Source: Acidobacteriota bacterium (GTDB taxonomy: Bacteria > Acidobacteriota > Terriglobia > Bryobacterales > UBA6623). Taken from it: a stretch of DNA of 64,000 bases. A program made the position numbers and the translations under genes. Below are positions 1 through 8,629 of this stretch, one piece after another. Under the pieces are notes generated by a model. It was not told the DNA's origin and ran no database searches. It was given only the letters and a program-made list of their open reading frames with translations. The stretch lies in contig WGMB01000015.1 of the NCBI GenBank assembly GCA_016125275.1, positions 124,001 to 188,000 of the forward strand. Direction: 5' to 3'. Numbering within the stretch: position 1 is the first letter of the stretch; each line of letters starts with the position of its first letter.

Positions 1-908
1 ACGCCTTCGGCAGCCTGCGGATGACGAAACGGCGCTTCCGCAGATTGATGGCGGCCGGCGGGCAAGTGGAATTCTACCACCCGCTGCGCTGGCATAGCTG
101 GCCGCTGGTCAATCACCGCAATCACCAGAACGTGCTGGTGCTCGACGGCGAGACGGCCTTCGTGGGCGGCGCGGGCGTCTCCGACTACTGGGACGGCGGA
201 CGCGGCAAGAGGCCGCCATGGAACGACACGATGTTCCGCATCACCGGCGGCGCAGTGACCGGCTTGCAGGCCGCCTTCGCCGAGAACTGGCTGGAGGCCA
301 CCGGCGAGTTGCTGGGCCGCGAGCGCGACTACCCTGAGCCTGACGGCGACGGCGCGCCCACACTGACCGTCAACAGCTCGCCGACGCACGGGGGCTCCAC
401 CCGGGCCCGTGTGCTGTTCCAGCGGCTGCTGCGCGCCTCGCGCGAGTCCGTGCTGATCACCACGCCGTACTTCCTGCCCGACGGTTCGGCGCGCGCGGAG
501 ATGATCCGCGCCATGCGCGAGCGCGGCGTGAAGATCGAGGTGCTTGCGCCGGGGCGGTCGTCGGTGCCCTTCTTCACCCGCCGTTGCAGCCGCCGCCACT
601 ACGGCGAGCTGCTGCAAGCCGGGGCGAAGATCCACGAGTACGGCCCGGCGATGATGCACGCCAAGGCCATGGTGGTGGACGGCGTGTGGACGGCGATCGG
701 CTCCACGAACTTCGATCCGCGCTCGTTCGGCATCAACGACGAGATCAACGTGGCGGTCTACGGCCCGGAGCTGGCCCAGACGGTCGAAGGCTGGTTCCGC
801 GAAGACCTTCGCCGCAGCCGCAACATCGAGTACGCCCAGTGGCGCCGGCGGCCTTTGACCGAGCGGCTGACGGAGCTGATGAGCTCCATCTTCGAGCGCC
901 AGCAGTAG
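1..908 (+). CDS. Phospholipase D / cardiolipin synthase family protein, 5'-truncated by the window edge
   Basis: The reading frame is open from base 3, so the true start lies upstream and only the C-terminal part (about 300 residues) is present. Two phospholipase D active-site regions are visible. The second (HAKAMVVDG, followed by GSTNFDPRSF) is an intact HxKxxxxD motif. The first reads HQNVLVLDGETAFVGG, so the usual lysine is replaced by asparagine. Family members transfer phosphatidyl groups at the membrane, as in cardiolipin synthesis from two phosphatidylglycerols. The spacing and the FDPRSF signature fit bacterial cardiolipin synthase (ClsB-like) better than a nuclease. Whether the altered first motif leaves a functional enzyme is unclear. 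No membrane anchor is visible in this fragment. Confidence 0.85.
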   Translation, partial: AFGSLRMTKRRFRRLMAAGGQVEFYHPLRWHSWPLVNHRNHQNVLVLDGETAFVGGAGVSDYWDGGRGKRPPWNDTMFRITGGAVTGLQAAFAENWLEATGELLGRERDYPEPDGDGAPTLTVNSSPTHGGSTRARVLFQRLLRASRESVLITTPYFLPDGSARAEMIRAMRERGVKIEVLAPGRSSVPFFTRRCSRRHYGELLQAGAKIHEYGPAMMHAKAMVVDGVWTAIGSTNFDPRSFGINDEINVAVYGPELAQTVEGWFREDLRRSRNIEYAQWRRRPLTERLTELMSSIFERQQ

Positions 909-920
909 CCTCGCGTCGGC

Positions 921-926
921 TAAGAT
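921..926 (+). promoter_or_regulatory. Candidate -10 box (TAAGAT) of the amidohydrolase gene
   Basis: TAAGAT ends 6 nt before the ATG at 933. At the usual distance from a -10 box to the transcription start, the mRNA would begin at or next to the ATG, giving a leaderless message. No Shine-Dalgarno sequence is seen. Confidence 0.4.
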
Positions 927-932
927 AGGCCG

Positions 933-1904
933 ATGCGAACGACCCGTCGTGAATGCCTCGCCCTGATGGGCGCCGCGGCCCTGGGGGCCTGCGCCGACGC
1001 CCCGGAGCCGGAGGCGGAAACACAGCCCGCGGGCGACGGGCTCGACGGACGCATCATCGACGGGCACGTCCACGTATGGACCTCCGACGTGGCGGCCTAC
1101 CCCCTGCCCGAGGGGCGCGACCCGGCCGCGATGAAGCCGCCCAGCTTCACGCCCGAAGAGCTGTTCGCCCACTGCAAGCCGGTCGGGGTCAACCGCATCA
1201 ACCTCATCCAGATGTCGTTCTACGGCAGCGACCACAGCTATATGCTGGCAGCGATCGAGAAGTATCCCGAAAACTTCGCCGGCACGGGGCTCCTGTTGGG
1301 AATCACCGACGAGGGCTCGACGCCGGTGGAGACGATGCTCGACCTCGCCCGCCACAAGGTTTCGGCCTTCCGCATCGGCGGCGGACAGTACAGCAAGGAC
1401 GGCGCCGGCGAGTGGATGGACCATCCGAAGTTCGAGGCGATCTACAAGGCCGGAACGGAGCACAACCTGGCGCCGAGCTTTCTGGTCGGGCCCGAGCACC
1501 TGCCGGAGATCGGCCGGATGAGCGAGCGCTTTCCGGACACGCCGGTGATCATCGACCACATCGCGCGCATCGGCGCCGGCGGCAAGCCCCCGGACCCGGC
1601 GCACATCGACGCCCTCACGGCTCTGGCGAAGCATCCGCGGATTCTGCTCAAGCTCGGCGCCTTCTACGCCCTGTCGAGCGAGGGGCCGCCGTACACGGAC
1701 CTGCTGCCGCTGATCCGCCGCATGGTGGAAGCCTTCGGGCCCGAGCGGTGCATGTGGGAGACCGACTGCCCTTACCAAGTGCAGCCGCCGCACACCTACG
1801 CCGCCTCACTGGCCCTGATCCGCGAGCGCGCGGACTTCCTGAGCGCCTCCGACAAGGAAAACATCCTCGTACGGACGGCCGAGAAGTTCTTCTTCGAGCG
1901 GTAG
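933..1904 (+). CDS. Exported amidohydrolase-2 family (metal-dependent TIM-barrel) hydrolase
   Basis: The protein has 323 residues. The N-terminus carries twin arginines (TTRREC) and then a hydrophobic stretch ending LGAC, so export and lipid anchoring at Cys19 are likely. The hydrolase domain begins with the metal-binding DGHVHVW motif near residue 44 and shows the later family signatures IIDHIARIG (about residue 208) and WETDCPY (about residue 275), whose Asp is the usual catalytic or metal residue. Members hydrolyse or decarboxylate lactones and related rings, as in 2-pyrone-4,6-dicarboxylate lactonase or L-fuconolactonase; the substrate cannot be read from the sequence. The gene lies alone between the PLD gene and an oppositely oriented gene. 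Confidence 0.85.
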   Translation: MRTTRRECLALMGAAALGACADAPEPEAETQPAGDGLDGRIIDGHVHVWTSDVAAYPLPEGRDPAAMKPPSFTPEELFAHCKPVGVNRINLIQMSFYGSDHSYMLAAIEKYPENFAGTGLLLGITDEGSTPVETMLDLARHKVSAFRIGGGQYSKDGAGEWMDHPKFEAIYKAGTEHNLAPSFLVGPEHLPEIGRMSERFPDTPVIIDHIARIGAGGKPPDPAHIDALTALAKHPRILLKLGAFYALSSEGPPYTDLLPLIRRMVEAFGPERCMWETDCPYQVQPPHTYAASLALIRERADFLSASDKENILVRTAEKFFFER

Positions 1905-1910
1905 CCGCTC

Positions 1911-2597
1911 TCAACGCAGGTAGAACAGGCTCAGCCGCGGCAGGGCCGCCTTCTCGAACAGGGCTCGCTGCAGGTACTGCTGCTGCAGCAGGGCGATCTG
2001 CTCGGCGCGCATCTTGCTGCGGTAGGGGGCGAGTTGGGCATCCATCTCCTGGCGCACCTCCAGCATCTCGTCCTCGCTCAAGCTCTGGCGGCAGGAGGCC
2101 AGCAGGCGCTCCTCGATCACGCTGAGGCGCTGCTCGACGGCTTCGAGCGGGTCGAGCGAGCCGTCCTCGGCGGCGACGGCCAACTGATCCAGCGACGCCG
2201 CCGTGCCTTCGCGCATCTCCGCGGGCGCCCGTGACATACGGACCTGCTCCGCGCTGCTGCGAAAGAACTCTGCCAGCGCCGCCGGCTCGAAGCCCTGGTC
2301 CTCGCCGCGCCGGTCCGCCCCCGCGCTACCGGATTCGAGGTCGCGGGCGGCGTCGAGCACCTCCTGCGCGCAATAGGCCAGCGAATTCACCTGCCCGAAT
2401 CGGCGCTTGCGCTTGTGGTACTTCTCGAAGGCCCTCTCCACGCCCTTGAGCACCGCCTCCAGCGGCACTCCGGCGTCCTTCCAGGTCTCCAGCAAGGCCC
2501 AGTCCAGGGGCGAAAGCAGGAACAAGCCCGTGCCCCGGGCTTGCTGAAAGTGTTCTTCGACTTCGGTGAAGTAGTTCCAGTAGTTGATTTCGGCCAT
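1911..2597 (-). CDS. Conserved-looking helical protein of unknown function
   Basis: I do not recognise this 228-residue protein. It starts MAEINYWNYF, has an aromatic-rich N-terminal helical region (about residues 1-80, including a basic stretch KYHKRKRRFG), an acidic low-complexity linker (about 90-110) and a charged C-terminal helical region that could form a coiled coil. There is no signal peptide or membrane segment. The ATG is the first possible start; no good ribosome binding site is visible before it. Codon use matches the neighbours. It lies downstream of the TonB receptor on the same strand but is separated from it by a strong hairpin, so it is probably transcribed separately. Confidence 0.6.
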   Translation of the reverse strand: MAEINYWNYFTEVEEHFQQARGTGLFLLSPLDWALLETWKDAGVPLEAVLKGVERAFEKYHKRKRRFGQVNSLAYCAQEVLDAARDLESGSAGADRRGEDQGFEPAALAEFFRSSAEQVRMSRAPAEMREGTAASLDQLAVAAEDGSLDPLEAVEQRLSVIEERLLASCRQSLSEDEMLEVRQEMDAQLAPYRSKMRAEQIALLQQQYLQRALFEKAALPRLSLFYLR

Positions 2598-2689
2598 GCC
2601 GCCAAGCTCGACGACCGCGCATGCTCGGGCCGACGCTTTCGATTATCGCCCGAGCCGCACAGCGGACGGAACCGGGGCCAAACGGCGAA

Positions 2690-2713
2690 GGAGGCGCCGA
2701 ACCCGGCGCCTCC
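2690..2713 (-). terminator. Strong hairpin 22 nt after the TonB receptor stop codon
   Basis: A perfect 10-bp stem (2690-2699 with 2704-2713) encloses a 4-nt loop. In the direction of the TonB receptor gene it is followed only by TTCGCCGTTT, so the U-tract is poor. It probably stops or pauses transcription between the receptor and the next minus-strand gene. Confidence 0.5.
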
Positions 2714-2734
2714 CCCTGTTGCCCGCTCGTCACG

Positions 2735-5700
2735 CTACCAGATGAAGCGCAGGACGGCGATGTGGTGCATGCGCGCCGTGCCCACGTCCGAGAAGCTGCC
2801 GCGCGTGCCATTGAAGGTGCCGAAGTTGGCCGTATTCACGGAGTTGAAGGTCGTGTCCGGGTTGGCGAACTGCGCCTGCTTGGTGGCGTTGTTGAGGTCC
2901 CAGCGCAGCTCGAGCGTATAGCGGTCGGCAAACTTGAACTGCTTGGACAGCGACAACTGCATCCAGAACATCGACGGCGCCTGGACCGTGTTGCGGCCCA
3001 CCGTGCCGGGTTGGAAAGCTGCCGGGTACTCGAAGCCGGGGAAGGTCAGCTTCCCGTCCGAGCCCGTGACGGCCGTGAAGTAGCGGTTCTGGTCGGCGCG
3101 GATGAAGCGCTCCGTGCCGATGTCCCAGTTGTGGACCAGGATGTCGTCGTTCGGCAGAACCTGGTTCGGCCGCCGCACGCCCGGCAGATAGTTGTACGGG
3201 CTGCCGGCGAAGCTGAACGAGACCGGCGGTCCGCTCTGGATCGTCTGCGTCATCGCGAAGTTCCAGCCGCCCAGCACCGCGTTGACGGGTCCGCCGCCGC
3301 TGAGCCACTTGCGGCCTTTGCCGAAGGGCAGCTCGGTGGTCAGCACGCCCACGAAGCGATGGCGAATGTCGTAGCCGGCCCGAGCCTTTTCCAGCCGCCG
3401 GTTGTAGAAGGTGACGCCGGTCGCAGCGCCATCGTCGTCGTCGCCGTCGATCGCCTTGGAGAAGGTGTAGAAGCCGCTGAACGTGGTTCCGGCCGAATAG
3501 CGCTTCTCCATCCGCAACGTGCCGCCGTGGTAGGTGTTGTGGCCGTAGTTGCTGTAGTGCTGAATCGAGCCGAACTGGTTCCAGGGCTTGTAGTTCTGCG
3601 TCGCCCGGAAGATCGCGTTGAGCTCGGTCGGATCGTTCGAGATGTTCAGCGGAATCTGGTTGATGTCCCAGTTGTTGAGCAGGCCCACGCCGGCCGAGCC
3701 CTGGTACTGCGCTTCCAGCAGCCAGGTCTTGGTCATCTGGTACTGGAAGCCGCCCGACCAGTTCATGATGTACGGCATCCGCATGTTCGGGTCATACCAG
3801 GAGGCGGTGCGCCCCGAGTAGTTCGAGCCGCTGAAGGGCACGCTGCCGTCGGGGTTGGTCACGAAGTTGATCGCGCCGGGGCCGTCGGAGAGGTAGAACG
3901 CCGGCCGAGGGTCTCCCGGAGGCGCCTGCACGGCGGCGGTGGCGAAGAACTCCTCGAAGTTCTGGTTGATGCCGTTGGTGAGCAGGTCGATCGTGATCAG
4001 GCCGTAGCTCGAACGGAAAACCCACTTGTCGGCAAAGTTCCAGGACAGGCCCAGGCGCGGCTGGAAGTTGTTCCAGTCGCTCTTGGCGAGATTGCCCGTC
4101 GGGTGCGTGATGGCGCCCATCCGGCCGCTGACCGCGTCGACGACGTTGGGGTCGAACTGCGACTGGTTGGCCGCCTGGAACGGCGACTCGTAGTTCCACC
4201 GCAGGCCGAGCTCCAGCGACAGGTGGTCGCGCACCTTCCAGGAGTCCTGCATGAACGCCCCGTGGTACCAGAAGCGAGGCTGCCAGGTGGCGGTGTTCAT
4301 CGTGAAGATGCCCTGCCCCACGCCGCCCAGCAGCAGGTTGGCGAACTGGTTGCCGGTGTTGGGCTTGAAGGGGAACTCCGTGCCGGACATGTTGTACTGG
4401 CCGGTCGGCGTGGCTTGCGGCGTGGAGGTGTAGCGCGTGTGGCCGAACTCGTAGCCCATCTTGAGCGTGTGGCGGCCCAAGATCTTCGTCACGTTCTCCT
4501 TGATGGTGTAGTCTTCGCCGATCGACTCCTCCCGGCCACCCTGGCCGAGGTTGTAGTAGCGTCCGCCGGAGCTGTTGCGGAACTCCGGGAAGTTTTCCGC
4601 GCTCACGCCGGGAATGCCCAACTGGCCGGCCCAGTCCTGATCCAAGGTCTGCGGCGAGCGGCGGTAGTGGTAGCGGTTGGTGCCGAACGTGAACTCGTTG
4701 ATCATCGTCGGGCTGAAGGTGTAGTTGTCCGACACGACGATGTTGCGGTTGAAGCGCGGCGTGACGAACGTCGGCTGGAACTGCAGCTCGCGGATCTCGC
4801 GCGCCGGGCGGCCCGGGCTGCGCTCGTGCACCAGCGACCAGCGGCCGAAGATCTTGTGGTTCGAGCTGAACTGGTGGTCGATCTTCACGTCGAAGCGCTC
4901 GAACTTGTAGGCGCCGTCGGCCTCGATGTCCAAGTTCTGCTGCGGTCCGCTGGGCGTCAGCGAGCCGGTCCCGGTGGGGTCCTTCCAGGGGCTCAGCCCC
5001 AGCAGGTTGCGGGCCACCGGGTCGAACTGCGTCTGCGGAATCTGATTGTTCGCGAACTGCGTGCGCGTCCAGTTGCCGTTGGCGTCCTGCACGGTCGAGC
5101 GCGGGTCATAGATCGGGAACGTCCCGGCGCCGAAGTCGAAGTTGCCTTTCAGCATCTCCAGGCTGGGAACGTCGCCGCGGAAGTTCTCGGAAAGCTGCTC
5201 GTTGTGCTGCTGGAATCCGCCGAAGAAGAACGTCTTGTTCTTGACGATCGGACCGCCTCCGCCGCCGCCCCATTCGTAGTAGTCGAAAGGTCCGTTGCGG
5301 CGGTCGCGCTCAAAGAAGTGGCGGTGAATCATCTTGCCGTTCGTGTAGCGCATGTCGAAATCCCCGTGGAATTCGTTCGACCCGCTACGGAAAACGGCGT
5401 TGAACTGGCCGCCGCCGGAGTGCCCGTGCTCGGCCGGCATGCCGGTGGTGTACATCTTGAACTCCTGCACGGAGTTGAGGCTGACGATCTGCGTGCGGGT
5501 GTAGTCGCCCACCTGGCCCACCGAGGGCTCCTTGGCGTTGATGCCGTCGAGCGTGTAGCCCATCGCGCGGTTGCGCTGGCCGACGGCGTGCTGGCCGTTG
5601 ATGTTCGACACGCCCGGCATGTACAGCAGCACGCGGTGGACGAACTTCTGCATCACGGGGATCTTCTGCACGGTCGAGCCGTCGAGCACCTGGCCGCTGA

Positions 5701-6082
5701 CCGCCGTCTCGGTATTGAGCAGCGGCGGCGCTCCTTCGACGGTGATCGACTCGGCGATGCTGCCGATCTCGAGAGCCACGTTGATGCGCGGCTGCTCATT
5801 GGTGCGCAGGACGATGCCCTTCTGCACGAAGGTCTTGAATCCGTCGGCGGCGATTTCGAGCTGATAGGTGCCGGACGGCAGATAGGGGATGTAGTAGTCG
5901 CCTTGGACGGTCGTCTCCCCTTCGTAGACAAAGGCTCGCTCTTCGTTGCGAACCGTGACGTGCGCGCCGGGAATCGCGGCGCCGCTGGAATCGGCGACCG
6001 TTCCGACCAGAGTGGCCGAACCGGCGCTTTGGGCGACGGCGATCGCGGCCGTCATCAACAGCAGAATCAAAGCTCTCAGCAT
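2735..6082 (-). CDS. TonB-dependent receptor, Oar-like, with N-terminal carboxypeptidase-regulatory-like domain
   Basis: The chosen start gives 1115 residues. The ATG at 6082 is followed by a clear signal peptide (MLRALILLLMTAAIAVAQ) and preceded by GGAAGGTG; the open frame upstream of it is not coding-like. After the signal comes a regulatory-like Ig domain (GTVADSSGAAIPGAHVTV, about residues 24-105). A plug domain follows (YTLDGIN and related motifs, about 110-230) and then a very long outer-membrane beta-barrel ending in the aromatic terminal strand HHIAVLRFIW. Proteins of this size and order are typical of acidobacterial receptors and import oligosaccharides or other large ligands across the outer membrane with TonB energy. 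The gene starts 34 nt after an IclR-type regulator on the same strand, which suggests joint transcription and substrate-dependent control. Confidence 0.93.
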   Translation of the reverse strand: MLRALILLLMTAAIAVAQSAGSATLVGTVADSSGAAIPGAHVTVRNEERAFVYEGETTVQGDYYIPYLPSGTYQLEIAADGFKTFVQKGIVLRTNEQPRINVALEIGSIAESITVEGAPPLLNTETAVSGQVLDGSTVQKIPVMQKFVHRVLLYMPGVSNINGQHAVGQRNRAMGYTLDGINAKEPSVGQVGDYTRTQIVSLNSVQEFKMYTTGMPAEHGHSGGGQFNAVFRSGSNEFHGDFDMRYTNGKMIHRHFFERDRRNGPFDYYEWGGGGGGPIVKNKTFFFGGFQQHNEQLSENFRGDVPSLEMLKGNFDFGAGTFPIYDPRSTVQDANGNWTRTQFANNQIPQTQFDPVARNLLGLSPWKDPTGTGSLTPSGPQQNLDIEADGAYKFERFDVKIDHQFSSNHKIFGRWSLVHERSPGRPAREIRELQFQPTFVTPRFNRNIVVSDNYTFSPTMINEFTFGTNRYHYRRSPQTLDQDWAGQLGIPGVSAENFPEFRNSSGGRYYNLGQGGREESIGEDYTIKENVTKILGRHTLKMGYEFGHTRYTSTPQATPTGQYNMSGTEFPFKPNTGNQFANLLLGGVGQGIFTMNTATWQPRFWYHGAFMQDSWKVRDHLSLELGLRWNYESPFQAANQSQFDPNVVDAVSGRMGAITHPTGNLAKSDWNNFQPRLGLSWNFADKWVFRSSYGLITIDLLTNGINQNFEEFFATAAVQAPPGDPRPAFYLSDGPGAINFVTNPDGSVPFSGSNYSGRTASWYDPNMRMPYIMNWSGGFQYQMTKTWLLEAQYQGSAGVGLLNNWDINQIPLNISNDPTELNAIFRATQNYKPWNQFGSIQHYSNYGHNTYHGGTLRMEKRYSAGTTFSGFYTFSKAIDGDDDDGAATGVTFYNRRLEKARAGYDIRHRFVGVLTTELPFGKGRKWLSGGGPVNAVLGGWNFAMTQTIQSGPPVSFSFAGSPYNYLPGVRRPNQVLPNDDILVHNWDIGTERFIRADQNRYFTAVTGSDGKLTFPGFEYPAAFQPGTVGRNTVQAPSMFWMQLSLSKQFKFADRYTLELRWDLNNATKQAQFANPDTTFNSVNTANFGTFNGTRGSFSDVGTARMHHIAVLRFIW

Positions 6083-6116
6083 GTACACCTTCCCCAACAA
6101 TGCGCAGCGAATCGGC

Positions 6117-6968
6117 TCACGGAACCCTGCGAAGGCCGACCGGGGACTCGCCCCGCACCGACGCCTCGGAGGCCGCCATGGGCCAAGCGTTGGGACCACC
6201 CCTGTAGCCCAACGCCGCTGATACCGCGGAACACTCCTCCACGAGGCGCGCTCCGATCCTGGGCAGCGCGCGCGTGGTGAGCACGCTCGAGCTGCCCGAA
6301 ACACTCATGGCGGCGACGGGCGCTCCGACCTGCCCCAGAATGGGCGCCGCCACGCAGCACAGGCCCTCTTCGGATTCCTCCAAGTCGAGGGCGAAACCCG
6401 TCTTGCGGACGCGGCCGAGCTCGTCCCACAGCACTTGCTTGCCGCGGAGCTCGATCTCCTGGGCCGTCAGCCGCAACAGGCTGATGGCCCGGTCGCGCGG
6501 GAAGAACGCCAGGATGCTCTTGCCCAGGGCGGTCTTGTCCCAGCTCAGGAAGACGCCGGGAATCGGCCGCATCCGCACGTTGCGCAGCCCTTCCTGCACG
6601 TCCTTGTAGATGAGTTGCCCGGCCTCGACCGTGGCCATGTTCACGGTCTGCTCGAACTCGGCCACCAGCCGCGTCATGGCCGGCCGCGCCAGCCGCGCCA
6701 GCGTCGGCCCCAGGCCCGGCTCGCCAAGCTGCCGCAGCCGTTCGGTGAGCTGATAGCTCTCGGTCTCGGAGTCGTACTCCAGATAGCCCAGCTCTTCCAG
6801 CGTCCGCAGCAGCCGAAACACCGTCGCTTTGGGCATCTTTACGGCTTCAGCCAACGTCTTGAGACGGCCCGAACGACGAGGCGATTGCTGCAGCGTTTCC
6901 AGGATTGCAAACGCTTTAGCCAGGACTTTGACCGGCTGAAATCCTTCGTGAATTGGCAGATGCCCCAC
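6117..6968 (-). CDS. IclR-family transcriptional regulator
   Basis: The protein has 283 residues, slightly longer than the usual 250-270. The N-terminal winged helix (about residues 12-75) includes LKTLAEAVKMPKATVFRLL, the helix-turn-helix of the family. The effector-binding domain follows with GVFLSWDKTALGKSILAF and a C-terminal SGSSSVLT segment. The start is GTG, with GGGGAT a few bases upstream. IclR regulators usually repress or activate neighbouring catabolic genes in response to a small aromatic or sugar-acid ligand. Here the TonB receptor follows directly and a good promoter lies upstream, so autoregulation of a regulator-receptor operon is likely. Confidence 0.93.
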   Translation of the reverse strand: MGHLPIHEGFQPVKVLAKAFAILETLQQSPRRSGRLKTLAEAVKMPKATVFRLLRTLEELGYLEYDSETESYQLTERLRQLGEPGLGPTLARLARPAMTRLVAEFEQTVNMATVEAGQLIYKDVQEGLRNVRMRPIPGVFLSWDKTALGKSILAFFPRDRAISLLRLTAQEIELRGKQVLWDELGRVRKTGFALDLEESEEGLCCVAAPILGQVGAPVAAMSVSGSSSVLTTRALPRIGARLVEECSAVSAALGYRGGPNAWPMAASEASVRGESPVGLRRVP

Positions 6969-7027
6969 TCTATCCCCGTGATGGGAGACGCCGCCCCGTA
7001 CCCCGGGCGCTCCCTGAATCCGGGACG

Positions 7028-7056
7028 AAGTTACTCCCTACTTCAAGGCAAGTCAA
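7028..7056 (-). promoter_or_regulatory. Candidate sigma70-type promoter of the IclR-TonB receptor unit
   Basis: On the minus strand, TTGACT (7056-7051) is separated by 17 nt from TAACTT (7033-7028). The predicted start would lie about 50 nt before the IclR start codon. The local sequence is noticeably AT-richer than its surroundings. Confidence 0.5.
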
Positions 7057-7135
7057 GGAATATCGGACGCACCGTTTCAGAATGTGGAACGAGTCTGCAA
7101 AAACCCTCGGCGCCCAAAAACGGGAAACGATCGCT

Positions 7136-8629
7136 TCAGGGCGCGTAGGCGGGATTGGGGAGGGGCTTGCGGGCTTGGACGCGTTCCAAGTAGTCCAGCA
7201 GACGCTGGGTTAGCTCACGAGCCCTGCCGGGCTCGGCGGCGGCCAGGTCGCGCTGCTCGGCCGGATCGGCGGTCAGGTCGTAGAGCTCGGCCTGCTGCGT
7301 ATCAAAGAAGTACAGCGCCTTGTAGCGCCCTCGCCGCAGCGAAGCCTGCGGGCGGGTGCGGCTCTTCTCGCCGTCGTCGACGCCGATGGCGGGCAGAGCC
7401 TCCTCGTAGCCCTTTTCGGGGTGGTAGTAGGGGAAGTGCCACACCAGGTCGCGCTCCGGCGCCTCGTCGCGAGCCAGCACCGGCAGCAGGCTGCGGCCGT
7501 CGAGCCTTTCCAGGGGCTCGGCGGCGCCGGCCAGATCGGCGAAGGTCGCGAACAGGTCCGGGCCGTTCACGGGCGTGGCGCGGGTCTCTCCGGCGGCGAA
7601 GGCGCCCGGCTGACGCGCCAGCAACGGCGTCCGCACGCCGCCTTCGTAAAGGTTCCATTTGCCGCCCCGCAGCGGCGCGTTGACCGAGAAGTCCGGGTTG
7701 CCGCCGTTGTCGGAGGCGAACACGACGAGCGTGCTCTCGGCCAGCCCCTGCTCGTCGAGAGCGTCGAGCAGGCGGCCCACGTGGTGGTCGAGCGTCTCCA
7801 CGAAGCCGCCGTAGAGGATCTCGTTCTCCGAAGCCGCCGGCCCCAGCTTGCGGCGGTATTTCTCGACCAGCCAGCCGCCGCGCGCCCTCACCGGCGAATG
7901 CACGTAGAAGTGCGACACAAACAGGAAGAACGGACGTTCGTCGCGCGTGCGCAGAAACTCGATCGCGGCGTCGGTGAGCCCGTCGGGCGCGTACTCGCCC
8001 GAGGGCAGATCGTCGAAGCGGTCTTGGGCCCGCGAGGCAAACGCCCAGGGATGCGAGCCGAAGGTCTCCCGGGCCCACTCGAAGCCCTGCTGCAGCGGTC
8101 CGTGGGTGGGCGACCAGCCGTTGTAGACCCGGTAGTGACTGTTGAGGTGCCACTTGCCGACCATTCCGGTGCGATAGCCTGCGTCGCGCAACACCTCGGC
8201 GATCGTGCGCTCCTCCAGCGGCAGGTCGTAGGTGTAGGGAGGCGGCGTGAGCGGATGCAGCGGCCCGGTAGGAACCGCGTCGGTCCGCCACTTGGTCACG
8301 AACTCGAAGTGCAGCCGCGCGGGCGTCTTGCCGGTCATCAGCGCGGCCCGGGCGGGCGAGCACAGCGGAGCGCCGGCGTAGGCGTCAGTGAAGCGCAGGC
8401 CTTGGGCGGCCAAGCGGTCCAGCCGCGGCGTCTCGCACATCGTCGAGCCGTAGCAGCCCAGGTCCGACCAGGCCAGGTCGTCAGCCAGGATGAGCAGGAT
8501 GTTCGGGCCGGGAGCGGCGCAGAGGGGATACGCTGCGATCAGAAGGAAGAAGACGGACAGGAACGTCCGTCTCCACCGAGGGAGAGCGGGCTCAGTGGGC
8601 CGTCGGACGCCACTGCCGGCCGCGCCCAT
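7136..8629 (-). CDS. Secreted sulfatase (formylglycine type, CSPAR motif)
   Basis: The ATG at 8629 gives 497 residues and overlaps the stop codon of the upstream gene as TAATG, so translation is probably coupled; an earlier in-frame start would lie inside that gene. A hydrophobic signal region (about residues 22-38) ends near LCAAPGPN. Metal ligands appear in NILLILADDL (Asp50, Asp51). The active-site Cys90 lies in CSPAR, the consensus for oxidation to formylglycine, followed by AALMTG. VFASDNGG carries the C-terminal metal ligands. The enzyme would remove sulfate esters from a glycan in the periplasm or outside the cell. Coupling to the beta-helix protein suggests that both act on one polysaccharide. 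Confidence 0.93.
   Translation of the reverse strand: MGAAGSGVRRPTEPALPRWRRTFLSVFFLLIAAYPLCAAPGPNILLILADDLAWSDLGCYGSTMCETPRLDRLAAQGLRFTDAYAGAPLCSPARAALMTGKTPARLHFEFVTKWRTDAVPTGPLHPLTPPPYTYDLPLEERTIAEVLRDAGYRTGMVGKWHLNSHYRVYNGWSPTHGPLQQGFEWARETFGSHPWAFASRAQDRFDDLPSGEYAPDGLTDAAIEFLRTRDERPFFLFVSHFYVHSPVRARGGWLVEKYRRKLGPAASENEILYGGFVETLDHHVGRLLDALDEQGLAESTLVVFASDNGGNPDFSVNAPLRGGKWNLYEGGVRTPLLARQPGAFAAGETRATPVNGPDLFATFADLAGAAEPLERLDGRSLLPVLARDEAPERDLVWHFPYYHPEKGYEEALPAIGVDDGEKSRTRPQASLRRGRYKALYFFDTQQAELYDLTADPAEQRDLAAAEPGRARELTQRLLDYLERVQARKPLPNPAYAP

Noticed and set aside
2621-6280. Very long plus-strand open frame opposite the TonB receptor
   Set aside because: It mirrors the receptor in the complementary frame and reads as Val/Ala/Arg/Leu-rich nonsense with no domain. 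Long antisense frames are expected in such GC-rich DNA.
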